Origin: JACCTH01 sp035253825
GTDB taxonomy: Bacteria > Actinomycetota > Acidimicrobiia > Spongiisociales > ZC4RG35
Direction: 5' to 3'
DNA length: 64,000 nt
NCBI GenBank assembly: GCA_035253825.1
Contig: DATFBM010000029.1
Coordinates: 98,156 to 162,155, forward strand
Shown here: piece by piece, positions 17,899 to 26,888 of the stretch
How the letters are laid out: each line of letters begins with the position of its first letter
How positions within the stretch are numbered: position 1 is the first letter of the stretch
Position numbers and translations under genes: made by a program
Notes under the pieces: generated by a model
What the model saw: the letters and a program-made list of their open reading frames with translations, nothing else
Told to the model about the DNA's origin: nothing
The model's database searches: none

Positions 17899-18924
17899 AT
17901 GCCCGACCTTCCCGCCCGACCCGACCTCGACCAGCTCCGCCATCAGGCCAAGGATCTACTGACGGCGGCCCGCAAAGGTGACGTCTCGACCCGGACCCGA
18001 CTGCGTAATGTCTCGCCCGACGTCACCCTGGCAGCGGCGCAACTGGCGTTGGCGCGTGAATACGGCTTTGCCAGCTGGCCAAAGATGAAGCGAGAAGTTG
18101 AACGCCGCCAAATCCTCGATGACCGCGATTTGGTAGGTCTCCACCGACTACTCGACGAGGACCTGTCGCTGGCGACGACTCAGATGGAGCATTGGCGCGA
18201 CCATCCCCAGGGGGCTTCGCCACTCGGCTATCTCGCCATGCTCCCCTTCGATACCGCCCGCGGGATCTGGCGGAAGGCTCCCGGCACCGGAGCGCTGGCC
18301 CGGGCGTTGCTCGCGGCCGGGGCCGCGGTCGACGGCGACCCCGGATCCTCGGAGACCCCGCTCATCACCGCTGCCAGCTACGGCAATGCCGAAGTCGCCC
18401 AGGTGTTGATCGAGGCCGGTGCCAACCTCGAGGCTCGCTCGGCCGCCGATTCCGGGGGTGTCCCCGGAGGAACGGCCCTCCTCCATGCCGCTGTGTTCGG
18501 GATGACCGAAGTAGTCGACCTTCTCATCGCCGCCGGGGCAGCAGTGGATGGCATCGAAGTGGCGGCGGCGGCCGGTGACATAACCGCCTTCCTCGACAAC
18601 GCCCCTCCGGATGCCCGGATTCGGGCGCTGGTGATGGCGGCCACCCACGAACGGCTGGAGGTAATCGACCAGCTAATCGCCGCTCTGACCCCGGTGGATG
18701 CAGTCGACCAAGCCTTCGGGGGTCATCCGTTGCGAGAGGCCGCCGCCCAAGGGCGCGTCGGGAGCGTGGAACGGCTCTTGGCCCACGGCGCTGACCCCAA
18801 CCTGGAAGATGGAGACGGGCGCAAGCCCCTTGACTATGTCCGTCGCCGCCGGGCGGGCAATGAGGAGACCGAGCGATTCGATCAAGTGGAAGCCATGCTC
18901 GCCCCGCTCACCCGGGCCGGTTGA
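17899..18924 (+). CDS. ankyrin-repeat protein
   Basis: 341 residues starting at ATG 17899 with AGGAGAGGAG upstream. The N-terminus (DLDQLRHQAKDLLTAARKGD) and the LALAREYGFASWPKMKREVE segment are typical of bacterial ankyrin proteins of this type. Ankyrin repeats follow: ETPLITAASYGNAEVAQVLIEAGANLEAR, GTALLHAAVFGMTEVVDLLIAAGAAVDG and HPLREAAAQGRVGSVERLLAHGADPNLED. Likely a cytoplasmic protein-protein interaction module; partner unknown. It stands alone on the plus strand after the divergent FAD-subunit gene. Confidence 0.85.
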   Translation: MPDLPARPDLDQLRHQAKDLLTAARKGDVSTRTRLRNVSPDVTLAAAQLALAREYGFASWPKMKREVERRQILDDRDLVGLHRLLDEDLSLATTQMEHWRDHPQGASPLGYLAMLPFDTARGIWRKAPGTGALARALLAAGAAVDGDPGSSETPLITAASYGNAEVAQVLIEAGANLEARSAADSGGVPGGTALLHAAVFGMTEVVDLLIAAGAAVDGIEVAAAAGDITAFLDNAPPDARIRALVMAATHERLEVIDQLIAALTPVDAVDQAFGGHPLREAAAQGRVGSVERLLAHGADPNLEDGDGRKPLDYVRRRRAGNEETERFDQVEAMLAPLTRAG

Positions 18925-19003
18925 GCCTCGCCAACCGCCTCTTAGCCGGGTGCTTCTAAACGCCAGACCTTGCTCATTGGCAACGAGCCGATCCAGAGCG
19001 CCC

Positions 19004-19067
19004 CATTCCCATTCTTGCGTAAATCTCGTCACGTCAACGTGACGAGATTTACGCAAGAATGGGAATG
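19004..19067. repeat. long perfect palindrome, copy 1 (31-bp arms)
   Basis: Two 31-base arms (19004-19034 and 19037-19067) are exact reverse complements around a CA spacer. The inner 21 bases of each arm, beginning CTTGCGTAAATCTCGTCACG on the left, are identical to those of copy 2 at 19679-19726. The right arm contains the first two possible ATG codons of the DinB gene, so the structure overlaps its translation start. It could be a dimeric-regulator operator, a hairpin in the mRNA leader, a bidirectional terminator or a small repeat element. Confidence 0.9.
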
Positions 19068-19670
19068 ATGGCTGAGCTTTCGGGCTCCGACCCCAAAGAG
19101 GACCTTCATCGCTATCTGCGGGTGGCACGGGAAGCACTCTTGTGGAAACTGGAAGGCACATCGGAGTACGACGCCCGAAGGCCCCTGACCGGGACCGGGA
19201 CCAACCTGTTGGGGTTGGTCAAACACGTCGGCACTATCGCCTCCGAGTACTTCGGATCGGTGTTCGGACGTCCATTCGATGAATCCCTGTCGTGGGCCGA
19301 GGAGGGAGCAGAGGCCAACGCCGACATGTGGGCAACCGCCGAGGAGTCGCGCCAGCAGATCCTCGACTTGTACCAACGGATCTGGGAACACGCCGACGCC
19401 ACCATTTCCGCCCTCCGCCTCGACGCCCCCGGGCGGGTGCCATGGTGGGGAAAGCGCGGCGAGGTCACGCTGCACCGGATCCTCATCCACGTTCTCGCCG
19501 AGATCAATCGACATGCCGGCCACGCCGACATCGTCCGCGAAATGATCGACGGGACTGTCGGATTCCGGGAAGGCAACGACAACTTGCCGACCGTGGACGA
19601 AGCCTGGTGGACGGCTTACCGAAACCGACTCGAACAGGTCGCTCGGGAGGTGGGCACTCCGTCAGGCTGA
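19059..19670 (+). CDS. DinB/DUF664 family protein (mycothiol-type S-transferase-like)
   Basis: 203 residues. GTNLLGLVKHVGTIASEYFGSVFGRP provides the first metal-ligand His, and LHRILIHVLAEINRHAGHADIVREMIDG contributes the remaining His residues of the four-helix DinB/DUF664 fold. Actinobacterial members are Zn-dependent enzymes that use mycothiol or related thiols. The start could be ATG 19059, 19065 or 19068; the first two lie in the palindrome arm, and GGGA before 19068 makes that codon plausible. The gene is bracketed by two copies of the same palindrome. Confidence 0.85.
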   Translation: MGMMAELSGSDPKEDLHRYLRVAREALLWKLEGTSEYDARRPLTGTGTNLLGLVKHVGTIASEYFGSVFGRPFDESLSWAEEGAEANADMWATAEESRQQILDLYQRIWEHADATISALRLDAPGRVPWWGKRGEVTLHRILIHVLAEINRHAGHADIVREMIDGTVGFREGNDNLPTVDEAWWTAYRNRLEQVAREVGTPSG

Positions 19671-19678
19671 ACCACCAT

Positions 19679-19726
19679 TTCTTGCGTAAATCTCGTCACG
19701 TCTACGTGACGAGATTTACGCAAGAA
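19679..19726. repeat. long perfect palindrome, copy 2 (23-bp arms)
   Basis: Arms 19679-19701 and 19704-19726 are exact reverse complements around a CT spacer. The 21-base inner arm sequence is the same as in copy 1, and only the spacer and the outer flank differ. It lies between the DinB stop (19670) and the ATG of the DUF1185 gene at 19734, so each copy directly precedes a start codon. The spacing of copy centres is about 667 bases. Confidence 0.9.
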
Positions 19727-19733
19727 TGAAAAG

Positions 19734-20306
19734 ATGGAGATTCGAAAACTGGTAACCGTGGTTGATGAGGTCCGCCTCGAGGCGTTGCGGCCGGTCGATC
19801 CCCCCATTCGGCGTGTGATCGCAGCCGCGGTCCTCCAAAACCCCCATGCCGGCCGGTACGTGGAGGACCTCGATGACTTGATCGAAGCGTCGGTGGGGCT
19901 CTCCGACCTTCTCTCGCGTGCTGCAGTGGCTCAACTCGACCACAAGCCAGTCCACAGCTACGGAAAGGGCGCCGTCGTCGGTAGCCGCGGAGAGTTGGAG
20001 CACGCCGCCGCCCTCCTCCATCCCAAGTTCGGCACTCCGTTGCGGGAGGCGAGCGGTGGGGGGAAGGCGATAATTCCCTCCGCCAAGAAACGGGGTGGGC
20101 CGGGAACCCCGCTCGACATCCCCCTCCATTACAAGGACGCCGCTTTCGTCCGCAGCCACTTTGACGCCATCGAGTTGCGGATCGTCGACGCCCCCACCGA
20201 TGACGAAATAGTGCTGGCGGTGGCGGTAACCGACGGGGGACGGCCTCATCCCCGAGTTGGAGGACTCAAGGTAGATGAGATCGTGGGTGAGGACGGGCTT
20301 CGTTGA
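19734..20306 (+). CDS. amino acid synthesis (DUF1185, PF06684) family protein
   Basis: 190 residues matching the 'amino acid synthesis protein' family: MEIRKLVTVVDEVRLEAL, VIAAAVLQNPHAGRYVEDLDDLI, then VHSYGKGAVVGSRGELEHAAALLHPKFGTPLREA and GGPGTPLDIPLHYKDAAFVRSHFDA. Biochemical role of the family is not firmly established. It is the first gene of a three-gene operon with an enamidase-like amidohydrolase and a cysteine hydrolase. Its TGA stop overlaps the TTG start of the next gene. The second palindrome lies eight bases upstream of its ATG. Confidence 0.85.
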   Translation: MEIRKLVTVVDEVRLEALRPVDPPIRRVIAAAVLQNPHAGRYVEDLDDLIEASVGLSDLLSRAAVAQLDHKPVHSYGKGAVVGSRGELEHAAALLHPKFGTPLREASGGGKAIIPSAKKRGGPGTPLDIPLHYKDAAFVRSHFDAIELRIVDAPTDDEIVLAVAVTDGGRPHPRVGGLKVDEIVGEDGLR

Positions 20307-21466
20307 GCGATCTGTACATCCGCAACATTGGCACCATCGTCAGCGGCGACATCGATAGTCCCCTTGCTAGCGGCGATGCGATCGTGGTCCGCAACGGAAA
20401 GATCGCCTATATCGGCGCTGACGCCGATTCGACTGCCGACGGAATCAAGAAAGTGATCGACGCCGCCGGCGCCACGGTCATCCCCGGTCTGTGCGACAAC
20501 CATGTCCACCCGGTGGTGGGCGACTACACCCCCCGCCAACGCCAGGCGGACTTCATCGACTCCTGTCTCCACGGCGGGGTGACGACCATGATTTCGGCGG
20601 GCGAGCCTCACACTCCCGGCAGGCCGACGGATCCCGCCGGAGTGAAGGCTCTCACCATCCTCGCCCACAAGTCGTTCGCCAAGCTCCGTCCTTCCGGGGT
20701 CAAGGTGCACGCCGGAGCCGTGATGCTCGAAGACGGATTGACGGAAGGCGATTTCGAGGAGATGGCCGCGGCCGGCATCCGCCTTGTGGCCGAGATCGGG
20801 ATCTCGGGGGTGAAGGATCCCGAAGTTGCCGCCACCATGGCTGGTTGGGCTCAGGCCCGGGGTATGAAGGTGATGGTCCACACCGGCGGTGCCTCCATCC
20901 CCGGGAGCGGAGTCATCGGAGCCGACTTCGTCGTCGCGGTCCAACCCGACGTGGCCGGTCACACCAACGGCGGTCCCACCGCCTTGTCCCTGGACGACGT
21001 CGAGCGAATCCTGGACGAAACCTCGGCTCGGGTCGAACTGGTGCATAACGGCAACGTCAAGGCCGCTGCCGACATCGCAGGATTGGTGGCCGGGCGAGAG
21101 GAATTGGGGCGGCTCGTCATTGGGACCGACAGTCCTGCCGGCTCCGGGGTGCAGCCGCTCGGGATACTGCGGGTGATGTCGTGGGTCGCCTCGCTGGCCG
21201 AGGTGGCGCCAGAAGCAGCCGTGGCTCTGGCCACCGGCAACGTGGCCGACCTCCACGGCCTTACTACTGGGGTGATCGAACCGGGAAGGGAGGCAGATCT
21301 GCTGATAGTCGACGCACCCCAGGGTTCCCAGGCCACCGATGCCCTAGGGGCGCTCGCCATCGGCGACACGCTCGCGGTGGCGACGGCGATCATCGATGGA
21401 GTACCGCGCTTCGAAAAGAGCCGCAACACTCCGCCACCGTCTCGCTCGATCACGATTCCGATATGA
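20303..21466 (+). CDS. enamidase-like amidohydrolase
   Basis: 387 residues of the metal-dependent amidohydrolase superfamily, closest by pattern to the enamidase of nicotinate fermentation. PGLCDNHVHPVVGDYTPRQ carries the HxH metal site (His67, His69). Further candidate ligands are Glu164 in AEIGISG, His193 in MVHTGG, His220 in VAGHTNGG and Asp276 in IGTDSPAG. Enamidases open a cyclic enamide ring; the true substrate is not proven. It begins at TTG 20303, overlapping the upstream TGA, and its own TGA overlaps the next ATG. Confidence 0.8.
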   Translation: MSDLYIRNIGTIVSGDIDSPLASGDAIVVRNGKIAYIGADADSTADGIKKVIDAAGATVIPGLCDNHVHPVVGDYTPRQRQADFIDSCLHGGVTTMISAGEPHTPGRPTDPAGVKALTILAHKSFAKLRPSGVKVHAGAVMLEDGLTEGDFEEMAAAGIRLVAEIGISGVKDPEVAATMAGWAQARGMKVMVHTGGASIPGSGVIGADFVVAVQPDVAGHTNGGPTALSLDDVERILDETSARVELVHNGNVKAAADIAGLVAGREELGRLVIGTDSPAGSGVQPLGILRVMSWVASLAEVAPEAAVALATGNVADLHGLTTGVIEPGREADLLIVDAPQGSQATDALGALAIGDTLAVATAIIDGVPRFEKSRNTPPPSRSITIPI

Positions 21467-22086
21467 GCGAAAGTCAGAGCGCCTTCTCCGAGCACCGAAT
21501 CTCCCGTCGGCTCGTTTTCGATCCCGAAAGAAGCGCGGTGCTGGTGATCGACATGCTCAATGATTTTCTCGAGCCAGACGGAGCGATGCCGTTGCTCGAG
21601 GGCCGCCGCCTATATGAGCCCATTCGGCGATTGCTGGCAGCAGCCCGCGAGGCCGGAACGAAGGTGATCTGGATCTGCGACGAGCACCTGCCGACCGATA
21701 GAGAGTTCGAAAAGCGGTCGGTGCACTGTCTCAAGGGAAGCTGGGGAGCCGAGATCGTCGACGAGCTCGAGCCCAAGGCCTCAGAGCTACGTATTCCCAA
21801 GACCCGGTATTCCGGATTCTTTGCAACCGACCTCGACCAGCGACTCCGCCAGGACGGGATCGATCACCTGATCCTTACCGGTGTCGTCACCAACATCTGC
21901 GTGCGCTCGACGGCCCACGACGCCTTTTTCCGTGACTATGGCGTCACTATCCCGGTCGAGTGTGTGGCAGCCACATCTGACCGGGAGCAGGAATCGACTC
22001 TCTACGATCTTGACACCCACTATGCCAACGTGACCTCGTTGGATGAGGTGGTTGCCCTTCTCGCCATGCGAGAAATGCAGGCATGA
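21463..22086 (+). CDS. cysteine hydrolase of the isochorismatase/nicotinamidase family
   Basis: 207 residues. The catalytic triad is visible: Asp30 in AVLVIDMLNDF, Lys113 in IPKTRYSGF and Cys146 in GVVTNICVRSTAHDAFFRDY. These enzymes hydrolyse amides such as nicotinamide, ureidoacrylate or N-carbamoyl compounds through a thioester. ATG 21463 overlaps the enamidase stop (ATGA), so the two proteins are translationally coupled and probably act in one pathway. A longer frame upstream is the shadow of the enamidase gene. Confidence 0.88.
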   Translation: MSESQSAFSEHRISRRLVFDPERSAVLVIDMLNDFLEPDGAMPLLEGRRLYEPIRRLLAAAREAGTKVIWICDEHLPTDREFEKRSVHCLKGSWGAEIVDELEPKASELRIPKTRYSGFFATDLDQRLRQDGIDHLILTGVVTNICVRSTAHDAFFRDYGVTIPVECVAATSDREQESTLYDLDTHYANVTSLDEVVALLAMREMQA

Positions 22087-23748
22087 TCACGCTCTGATCA
22101 GTCGAGCCAAAGCGCTTCCCAGCTTCGGATGACGGTTGAAGAGGCGGAGGTAATCGCTGTCCCGTCCGCGCCCCTTGGCAAGAACGACCTCGATCAATTC
22201 GGTCTTCTCACTCTGGGGCCAATGGTCGATGCCGGGCAACCGTAGAAGAACGGGTGCCCACGACGCCCAAGCGTTTCGTTCCGCCGGGCTCGCCTCTTCG
22301 AGCATCGACCCGGCGATGCGGTCCAGCGAACCCAAAGCGGTGGGGTGATTGCTCTCGGGGCGGCCTGCGACCTTCGAGCCCAACGCCGCGAGACGCGGCC
22401 AGTCTGGGGCCCGGTCGGAAGGCCGATCCAAGTAGAGATAGTCTTTGGACAGCTTGGCCAGAGTTGCCCGACTCGAACGGTGTGAAGGGTTACTCGCCAC
22501 TCGTTTGAGTTCTGAGCTGACCAAGGCCCTAATCGCCCGATTCCGCGGTCGAAAGCCAAGCCGGTAGTAGAACCACCAGGCTCCCGAATCGATGCCTTCC
22601 TCGTTCCCGTCACCGAGCTGATAAGGCTCGAGAGTGAAGGAGCTTGCATCGAAGGTGTGACTCAGCATCGCCATCGTCCGGCCAAGGACCACAGCCGCCT
22701 CCCGTCCTCGGAAGGTGGTGAACATGTTGAACGCGAGGTCGACGCATCTCCACAGCGCATCGGACTGGACGTAGCCGATGGGGACTCCATTGCGGAATGT
22801 GAGGTAGCCGTAGGCGGTCCGAAGCAGAGGCCGCCGTTCGGGCACGAGGCCGATCATGGCCCATGCCAATCCGTCGCCGTCATCGATGAACCGGACATCG
22901 CCAGCGTCGCCGTAAGCGAACGTGTCGAGGTCGCGACCCCGCGTCACCATCGCCTCGCGCGCCAGGTCGATCAAAGCCGAGCCCTCCTTCCGAGAAACGA
23001 ACCGAGTTGATCGGGGCGGTCTCTCGATTTCGTTCCACAACTCGGGTCGGGCCTTCTCCGGAGCTTCGGTACGGAAGTAGGTCTTGGGTACCGGGATGGA
23101 TGCCCTGGTCCGCGAGGGCGTCGTGCTGCCGGCCTTGAGAATCAGCGGAAGGCTGATCGAGTCGTAGAACCTTTCTCTGGTGAAGTCGTCACCTGGCAAA
23201 CCTTCCACGGCTTTGACGAAGAAAGCGGCATCGGTGCCACTCCCGGCCAGACGAGCCAGAGCTTCACGTGGCGAGGGCTTGAGCGTTCGCAGCCAGATGG
23301 CTTCCACCGGGGTGACGAGTAGGGGCAGCGCTGCCGCCAGCGGTTCCTGGTCATCCACCTCGCCCCAGTCGATGACGAGCTGGTCGGGCCAGCGAGCGCT
23401 GAGCCAGCGAGCAGTAGGCCAGAAGAAGCGGTAGTAGATGTCCGTACCGGCCATGCCGGAGTCGGCCAGGCGATCTCGATGAGAGCGAAGGTCGGAGCGA
23501 GCGCCGAAGGTCGTGAGCAGGCGCGCTGCGGCCGTCTGCACCTCTTGGTCATCGGGGTTGGCCCGCAGGAAGCACAGGTGCTCGTGGAGCCGCAAAACCT
23601 GATCCGGATTTCTCAGCTCAACACGGCGAAGCTGGTCGAGCAGGCGAAGCTTTCGGGCGGAGGCGCCGCCCTCGTAGTCGAAGCGTGTCGCTTCCAGCTG
23701 CAACAACAGGCGACCTGGCGCCACATTGTCAGCGGGAGCAGATGCCAC
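22087..23748 (-). CDS. conserved hypothetical protein with possible C-terminal GNAT-like segment
   Basis: 553 residues from GTG 23748; no signal peptide or membrane segment. Most of it is not recognised. Residues around YGYLTFRNGVPIGYVQSD, then FRGREAAVVLGRTMAMLSHTF and SGAWWFYYRLGFRPRN recall acetyltransferase strands followed by the 'WFYYKLGF' phrase seen in some GNAT-like proteins, but no acetyl-CoA loop is certain. It is convergent and abutting with the cysteine hydrolase and divergent from the transporter operon. Confidence 0.7.
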   Translation of the reverse strand: MASAPADNVAPGRLLLQLEATRFDYEGGASARKLRLLDQLRRVELRNPDQVLRLHEHLCFLRANPDDQEVQTAAARLLTTFGARSDLRSHRDRLADSGMAGTDIYYRFFWPTARWLSARWPDQLVIDWGEVDDQEPLAAALPLLVTPVEAIWLRTLKPSPREALARLAGSGTDAAFFVKAVEGLPGDDFTRERFYDSISLPLILKAGSTTPSRTRASIPVPKTYFRTEAPEKARPELWNEIERPPRSTRFVSRKEGSALIDLAREAMVTRGRDLDTFAYGDAGDVRFIDDGDGLAWAMIGLVPERRPLLRTAYGYLTFRNGVPIGYVQSDALWRCVDLAFNMFTTFRGREAAVVLGRTMAMLSHTFDASSFTLEPYQLGDGNEEGIDSGAWWFYYRLGFRPRNRAIRALVSSELKRVASNPSHRSSRATLAKLSKDYLYLDRPSDRAPDWPRLAALGSKVAGRPESNHPTALGSLDRIAGSMLEEASPAERNAWASWAPVLLRLPGIDHWPQSEKTELIEVVLAKGRGRDSDYLRLFNRHPKLGSALARLIRA

Positions 23749-23862
23749 GGCTGTGGTTTAGCTCAAGCCCGCAGCCACCGCGGTTCCGATGCTCCGGAAC
23801 TACTCGGGTTGTCGGGCGTGATTACGCTCGAATCCGACCACGAGAACTTAAGAGGAGAGAAG

Positions 23863-25122
23863 ATGGCACGGAAGAGTCGGTTCCTCATCGGCCTTGTTAT
23901 GGCGCTGATCGTCACCGCCTGCGGTGATGGGGGAGGTGCGGGCACCACCGGCGCCGTCACCACGGGGGTCGAGACCACAGCTGCCGCCGCCACCACCGGG
24001 GCTGCCACCACTGGCGCCGAGACGACCAGCCCACCAAGTGACGACACGCCGATCAAGATCGGAATCATCGCCGACCTCACCGGCCCCTTCACCACCTACG
24101 GAAACAGCTTGGCAAGAAGCGCCCAACTGGCGATCAACGAGGTCAACGCCGCCGGTGGGATCGCCGGTCGTCAGGTGGAAGTGATAGTCGAGGACATCCA
24201 GACCGATGTCGCCGCCACGGTCGACAAGGCCCGCAAACTGGTACAAAGTGACAACGTCGATCTGGTCATGGGACCCATCGGCTCTGACGCCAACGACGCC
24301 GCCTACGCCGAGGTCGTCGAGGGAGGAGGGAAACTCCTCTTTTACACCGAGACCTACGAGGGCGGGAAGTGCAACGAGCTCTACTTTTCCTTCGGGGCGG
24401 TCCCCGCCCAACAGATCCGCCCTTTGATCCCCATCTTGCAGGAGGAGTACGGGACCAGCGCCATGCTCTTTGGGGCCGACTACGTCTGGCCCCGGCGCAG
24501 TTTTGAGATCGCCAAGCCCATCATCGAGGAGAACGGGGGCACGGTGGTCTCCGAGCTTTATCTGCCGTTGATCGCCGAGGACTTCAGCGAACTGGTGCAA
24601 GAGGTGCGAGAGACGCAGCCCGACTACATCTTCGCCCTCTACCCGGCGGTCTGGGGAGCCGCCCTGACCGCGCTCAACGACGCCGGGCTCCTCGGGACTG
24701 TCGGGATTGGCACCATCTTCCTTGGCGACCCAGATTTCGCCGGGATCGCCGATCTGGCCGAAGGCTCTTACACCGCCCTCCCGTTCTTCACCGTCGCCGA
24801 CGCTCCCGGAGTGCAGCCCTTCCTCGAGGCTTACGCGGCCGAGTTTGGAGAAGGCGAAATCCCCTCCGGGGGAGAAGGAGTCGGAGCCTACAACGCCGTC
24901 TGGCTCTACAAGCAGGCCGTGGAGCAGGCGGGTTCCACTGACCCCGCGGCGGTGGCAGAGGCGATGGTCGGACAAACCTTCGAGGGGCCCACCGGGAACG
25001 TGGAGATGATGCCCTCGCACCACCTCAAGCAGACCATCAACCTCGTCCAGGCCCAGGGTGGCGAGTACGTGCTGGTGGACGCCTTCGAGGACATGGATCC
25101 AGAGGAAGACTGCTCGCTTTAG
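23863..25122 (+). CDS. branched-chain amino acid-type ABC transporter substrate-binding lipoprotein
   Basis: 419 residues. A signal peptide ends in a lipobox (LIVTAC), followed by a Thr/Ala-rich tether to about residue 60 and a periplasmic-binding fold: IKIGIIADLTGPFTTYGNSLARSAQLAINEVNAAGGIAGRQVEVIVED. Such LivK-like proteins bind amino acids, amides or aromatic compounds at the cell surface. ATG 23863 has AGAGGAGAG four bases upstream. It is the first gene of an operon with two permease and two ATPase genes. The ligand may be related to the nearby amidohydrolase and Mo-hydroxylase genes (inference). Confidence 0.93.
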   Translation: MARKSRFLIGLVMALIVTACGDGGGAGTTGAVTTGVETTAAAATTGAATTGAETTSPPSDDTPIKIGIIADLTGPFTTYGNSLARSAQLAINEVNAAGGIAGRQVEVIVEDIQTDVAATVDKARKLVQSDNVDLVMGPIGSDANDAAYAEVVEGGGKLLFYTETYEGGKCNELYFSFGAVPAQQIRPLIPILQEEYGTSAMLFGADYVWPRRSFEIAKPIIEENGGTVVSELYLPLIAEDFSELVQEVRETQPDYIFALYPAVWGAALTALNDAGLLGTVGIGTIFLGDPDFAGIADLAEGSYTALPFFTVADAPGVQPFLEAYAAEFGEGEIPSGGEGVGAYNAVWLYKQAVEQAGSTDPAAVAEAMVGQTFEGPTGNVEMMPSHHLKQTINLVQAQGGEYVLVDAFEDMDPEEDCSL

Positions 25123-25134
25123 GCAACGGATCCC

Positions 25135-26130
25135 GTGCCGGATGAGGCAGCCGCCACCAAAGGCAACAACAAAGTCTCGGCCATTAGCGGGAAGGGCCTC
25201 CGCCGCGCTGAGCTGATTCTGCTCACGCTCCTGATGGCGCTGCCGGTTGCAACCGACAATGCCTTCTTGGTCGACCGGATCGGTCGCTATCTGCTGCTGG
25301 CGGTCTTTGGCTTGTCGGTCGACCTCATCTGGGGATACGGAGGGATGTTCACGTTCGGCCAGGCCGCCTTCTTCGGAGGGGCCGGATATGTGGTGGGGAT
25401 CCTTTCCACGCGGGAGGCCGGGATCCTTCCGCTCCCGCTCGGCGCGACTCTCGCGGCGGCGGTGATCGGCTCGGCCCTCCTCGCCCTGGGCATCTCCTAC
25501 TTCACCATCGCCCGCCGCGGGGGTTTGCGAGGGGTGGAGTTCGCCGTCGTCACGTTGGCGGTTTCGGTGGCGCTCGAGCGATTGGCCAACGCCGGGGGAC
25601 AGGTCACGGGTGGTCAGAACGGGATCTTGATGACCTACCGCCTGGGTCCGCTTCACCAAGGGCGCAACTTCTATCTCCTGGCAGCAGCGCTCCTCGTCGT
25701 CACCTACCTCGGCCTCAAGCACTTCCTCCGCTCCCGCCCCGGTTTGATCTTCCGGGGAATCGGCCAGAACGAAGAGCGGGTCGAACTGCTCGGCTATGAC
25801 GTGGCTCGGGTCAAGCGCTGGACTTTCGTGCTCTCGGGAGCGATAGCGGGGCTTGCCGGAAGCTTGTTCTATCTCCACGAGGGGATCGTCTCCCCGGCGG
25901 CGGTGGGGGTGGGATCTTCCACTTTGGTCTTGCTCTGGGTCGTGCTGGGGGGGAGGGGCACTCTGCTCGGCCCGATTGTCGGGGCCGTGGTGCTCTCCTA
26001 TCTCACCGCTCGGCTTTCCGGCACTCTGCTCGACACCTGGCTCGTAGTGGTCGGGGTGATCTTGGTGGTGGTGATTGTTCTGATCCCGGCCGGGATCTTC
26101 GGGTTTCTCAACCGGGAGCGGCCCTCGTGA
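25135..26130 (+). CDS. branched-chain amino acid-type ABC permease, LivM-like
   Basis: 331 residues with eight or more membrane helices, including GLSVDLIWGYGGMFTFGQAAFFGGAGY, the conserved LivM entry signature. A cytoplasmic loop FRGIGQNEERVELLGYDVARVKRWTFVLSGAIAGLAG contacts the ATPase. It starts at GTG 25135, twelve bases after the binding-protein stop, and ends in a TGA overlapping the ATPase GTG start. Confidence 0.92.
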   Translation: MPDEAAATKGNNKVSAISGKGLRRAELILLTLLMALPVATDNAFLVDRIGRYLLLAVFGLSVDLIWGYGGMFTFGQAAFFGGAGYVVGILSTREAGILPLPLGATLAAAVIGSALLALGISYFTIARRGGLRGVEFAVVTLAVSVALERLANAGGQVTGGQNGILMTYRLGPLHQGRNFYLLAAALLVVTYLGLKHFLRSRPGLIFRGIGQNEERVELLGYDVARVKRWTFVLSGAIAGLAGSLFYLHEGIVSPAAVGVGSSTLVLLWVVLGGRGTLLGPIVGAVVLSYLTARLSGTLLDTWLVVVGVILVVVIVLIPAGIFGFLNRERPS

Positions 26131-26888
26131 GCGTGCTTTCGGTGCACGGCCTCGGCAAGAGTTTTGCCGGCTTCAAGGCGGTCGAAAACGTCGATCTCGA
26201 GTTGGAGCGGGGAGAAATGCTCGGTTTGATCGGGGCCAACGGAGCCGGCAAGAGCACTCTCCTGCACCTTATATATGGGCGCCTCCAGCCCGACCGCGGT
26301 GACATCCGGTTCAACGGCACCGACGTCACCTCCCTTCCCGTGATTAACCGGGCCCGGATGGGGATGGGCCTCGTGTTTCAGATCATCTCGGTCTTCGATG
26401 GCCTCACCGTGAACGAAAACCTGATGCTCGGGGCGCTGCCCAAAGGCGCCGTCCTCGGGGGGGAGTATGCCGAAGGGGGGAAGGGGGCCAGCTCCTCGGT
26501 CAATCAGGAGACGGTCGAGAGGGTGATCGACCTGGTCGGTCTGCGCCCGCTGCGGGAGCGGAGCGCCGGCACCCTCGGTCACGGCGAGAAGCAGCGCCTC
26601 GAGATCGGGATGGTCCTTCTCACCCGCCCGACACTCCTGCTGCTCGACGAACCCACCTCGGGCATGACCGAGGCGGAGAGTCGCCACACCGCTGGCTTGC
26701 TCCAGACTCTGCGCTCGGAGGGGGCGATCTCGGCGGCGATCGTGGTGGAGCACAACATCGAGTTCATCCGGTTGGTGGCGGATCGAGTGACAGTCATGCA
26801 CCGGGGGTCGGTCCTCGCCGACGGTCCTATTGACCAGGTCCAAGACGATCCCGCCGTGCAGGCTTCCTTCCTGGGGAGGCTGCATTGA
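26127..26888 (+). CDS. ABC transporter ATPase, LivG-like
   Basis: 253 residues. Walker A is GANGAGKST (36-44) and Walker B is LLLLDEPTSGM. The signature is unusual: LGHGEKQRLEIG replaces the common LSxGE/Q form, although LivG proteins are variable there. The C-terminal HNIEFIRLVADRVTVMHRGSVLADG is typical of LivG. It powers import with the LivF-like partner. GTG 26127 overlaps the permease TGA. Confidence 0.92.
   Translation: MSVLSVHGLGKSFAGFKAVENVDLELERGEMLGLIGANGAGKSTLLHLIYGRLQPDRGDIRFNGTDVTSLPVINRARMGMGLVFQIISVFDGLTVNENLMLGALPKGAVLGGEYAEGGKGASSSVNQETVERVIDLVGLRPLRERSAGTLGHGEKQRLEIGMVLLTRPTLLLLDEPTSGMTEAESRHTAGLLQTLRSEGAISAAIVVEHNIEFIRLVADRVTVMHRGSVLADGPIDQVQDDPAVQASFLGRLH

Noticed and set aside
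19004..19726. The two palindromes as a CRISPR array
   Set aside because: Only two copies, 600 bases apart with a gene between, no short spacers and no cas genes.
22084..22100. TGATCA repeat at the junction of convergent genes as a terminator
   Set aside because: Only six base pairs, AT-containing and overlapping both coding ends; likely chance.
23848..25878. Long open frame on the minus strand opposite the binding-protein and LivM genes
   Set aside because: The plus strand carries clear LivK- and LivM-type proteins with ribosome sites. The antisense product is low complexity with no family pattern.
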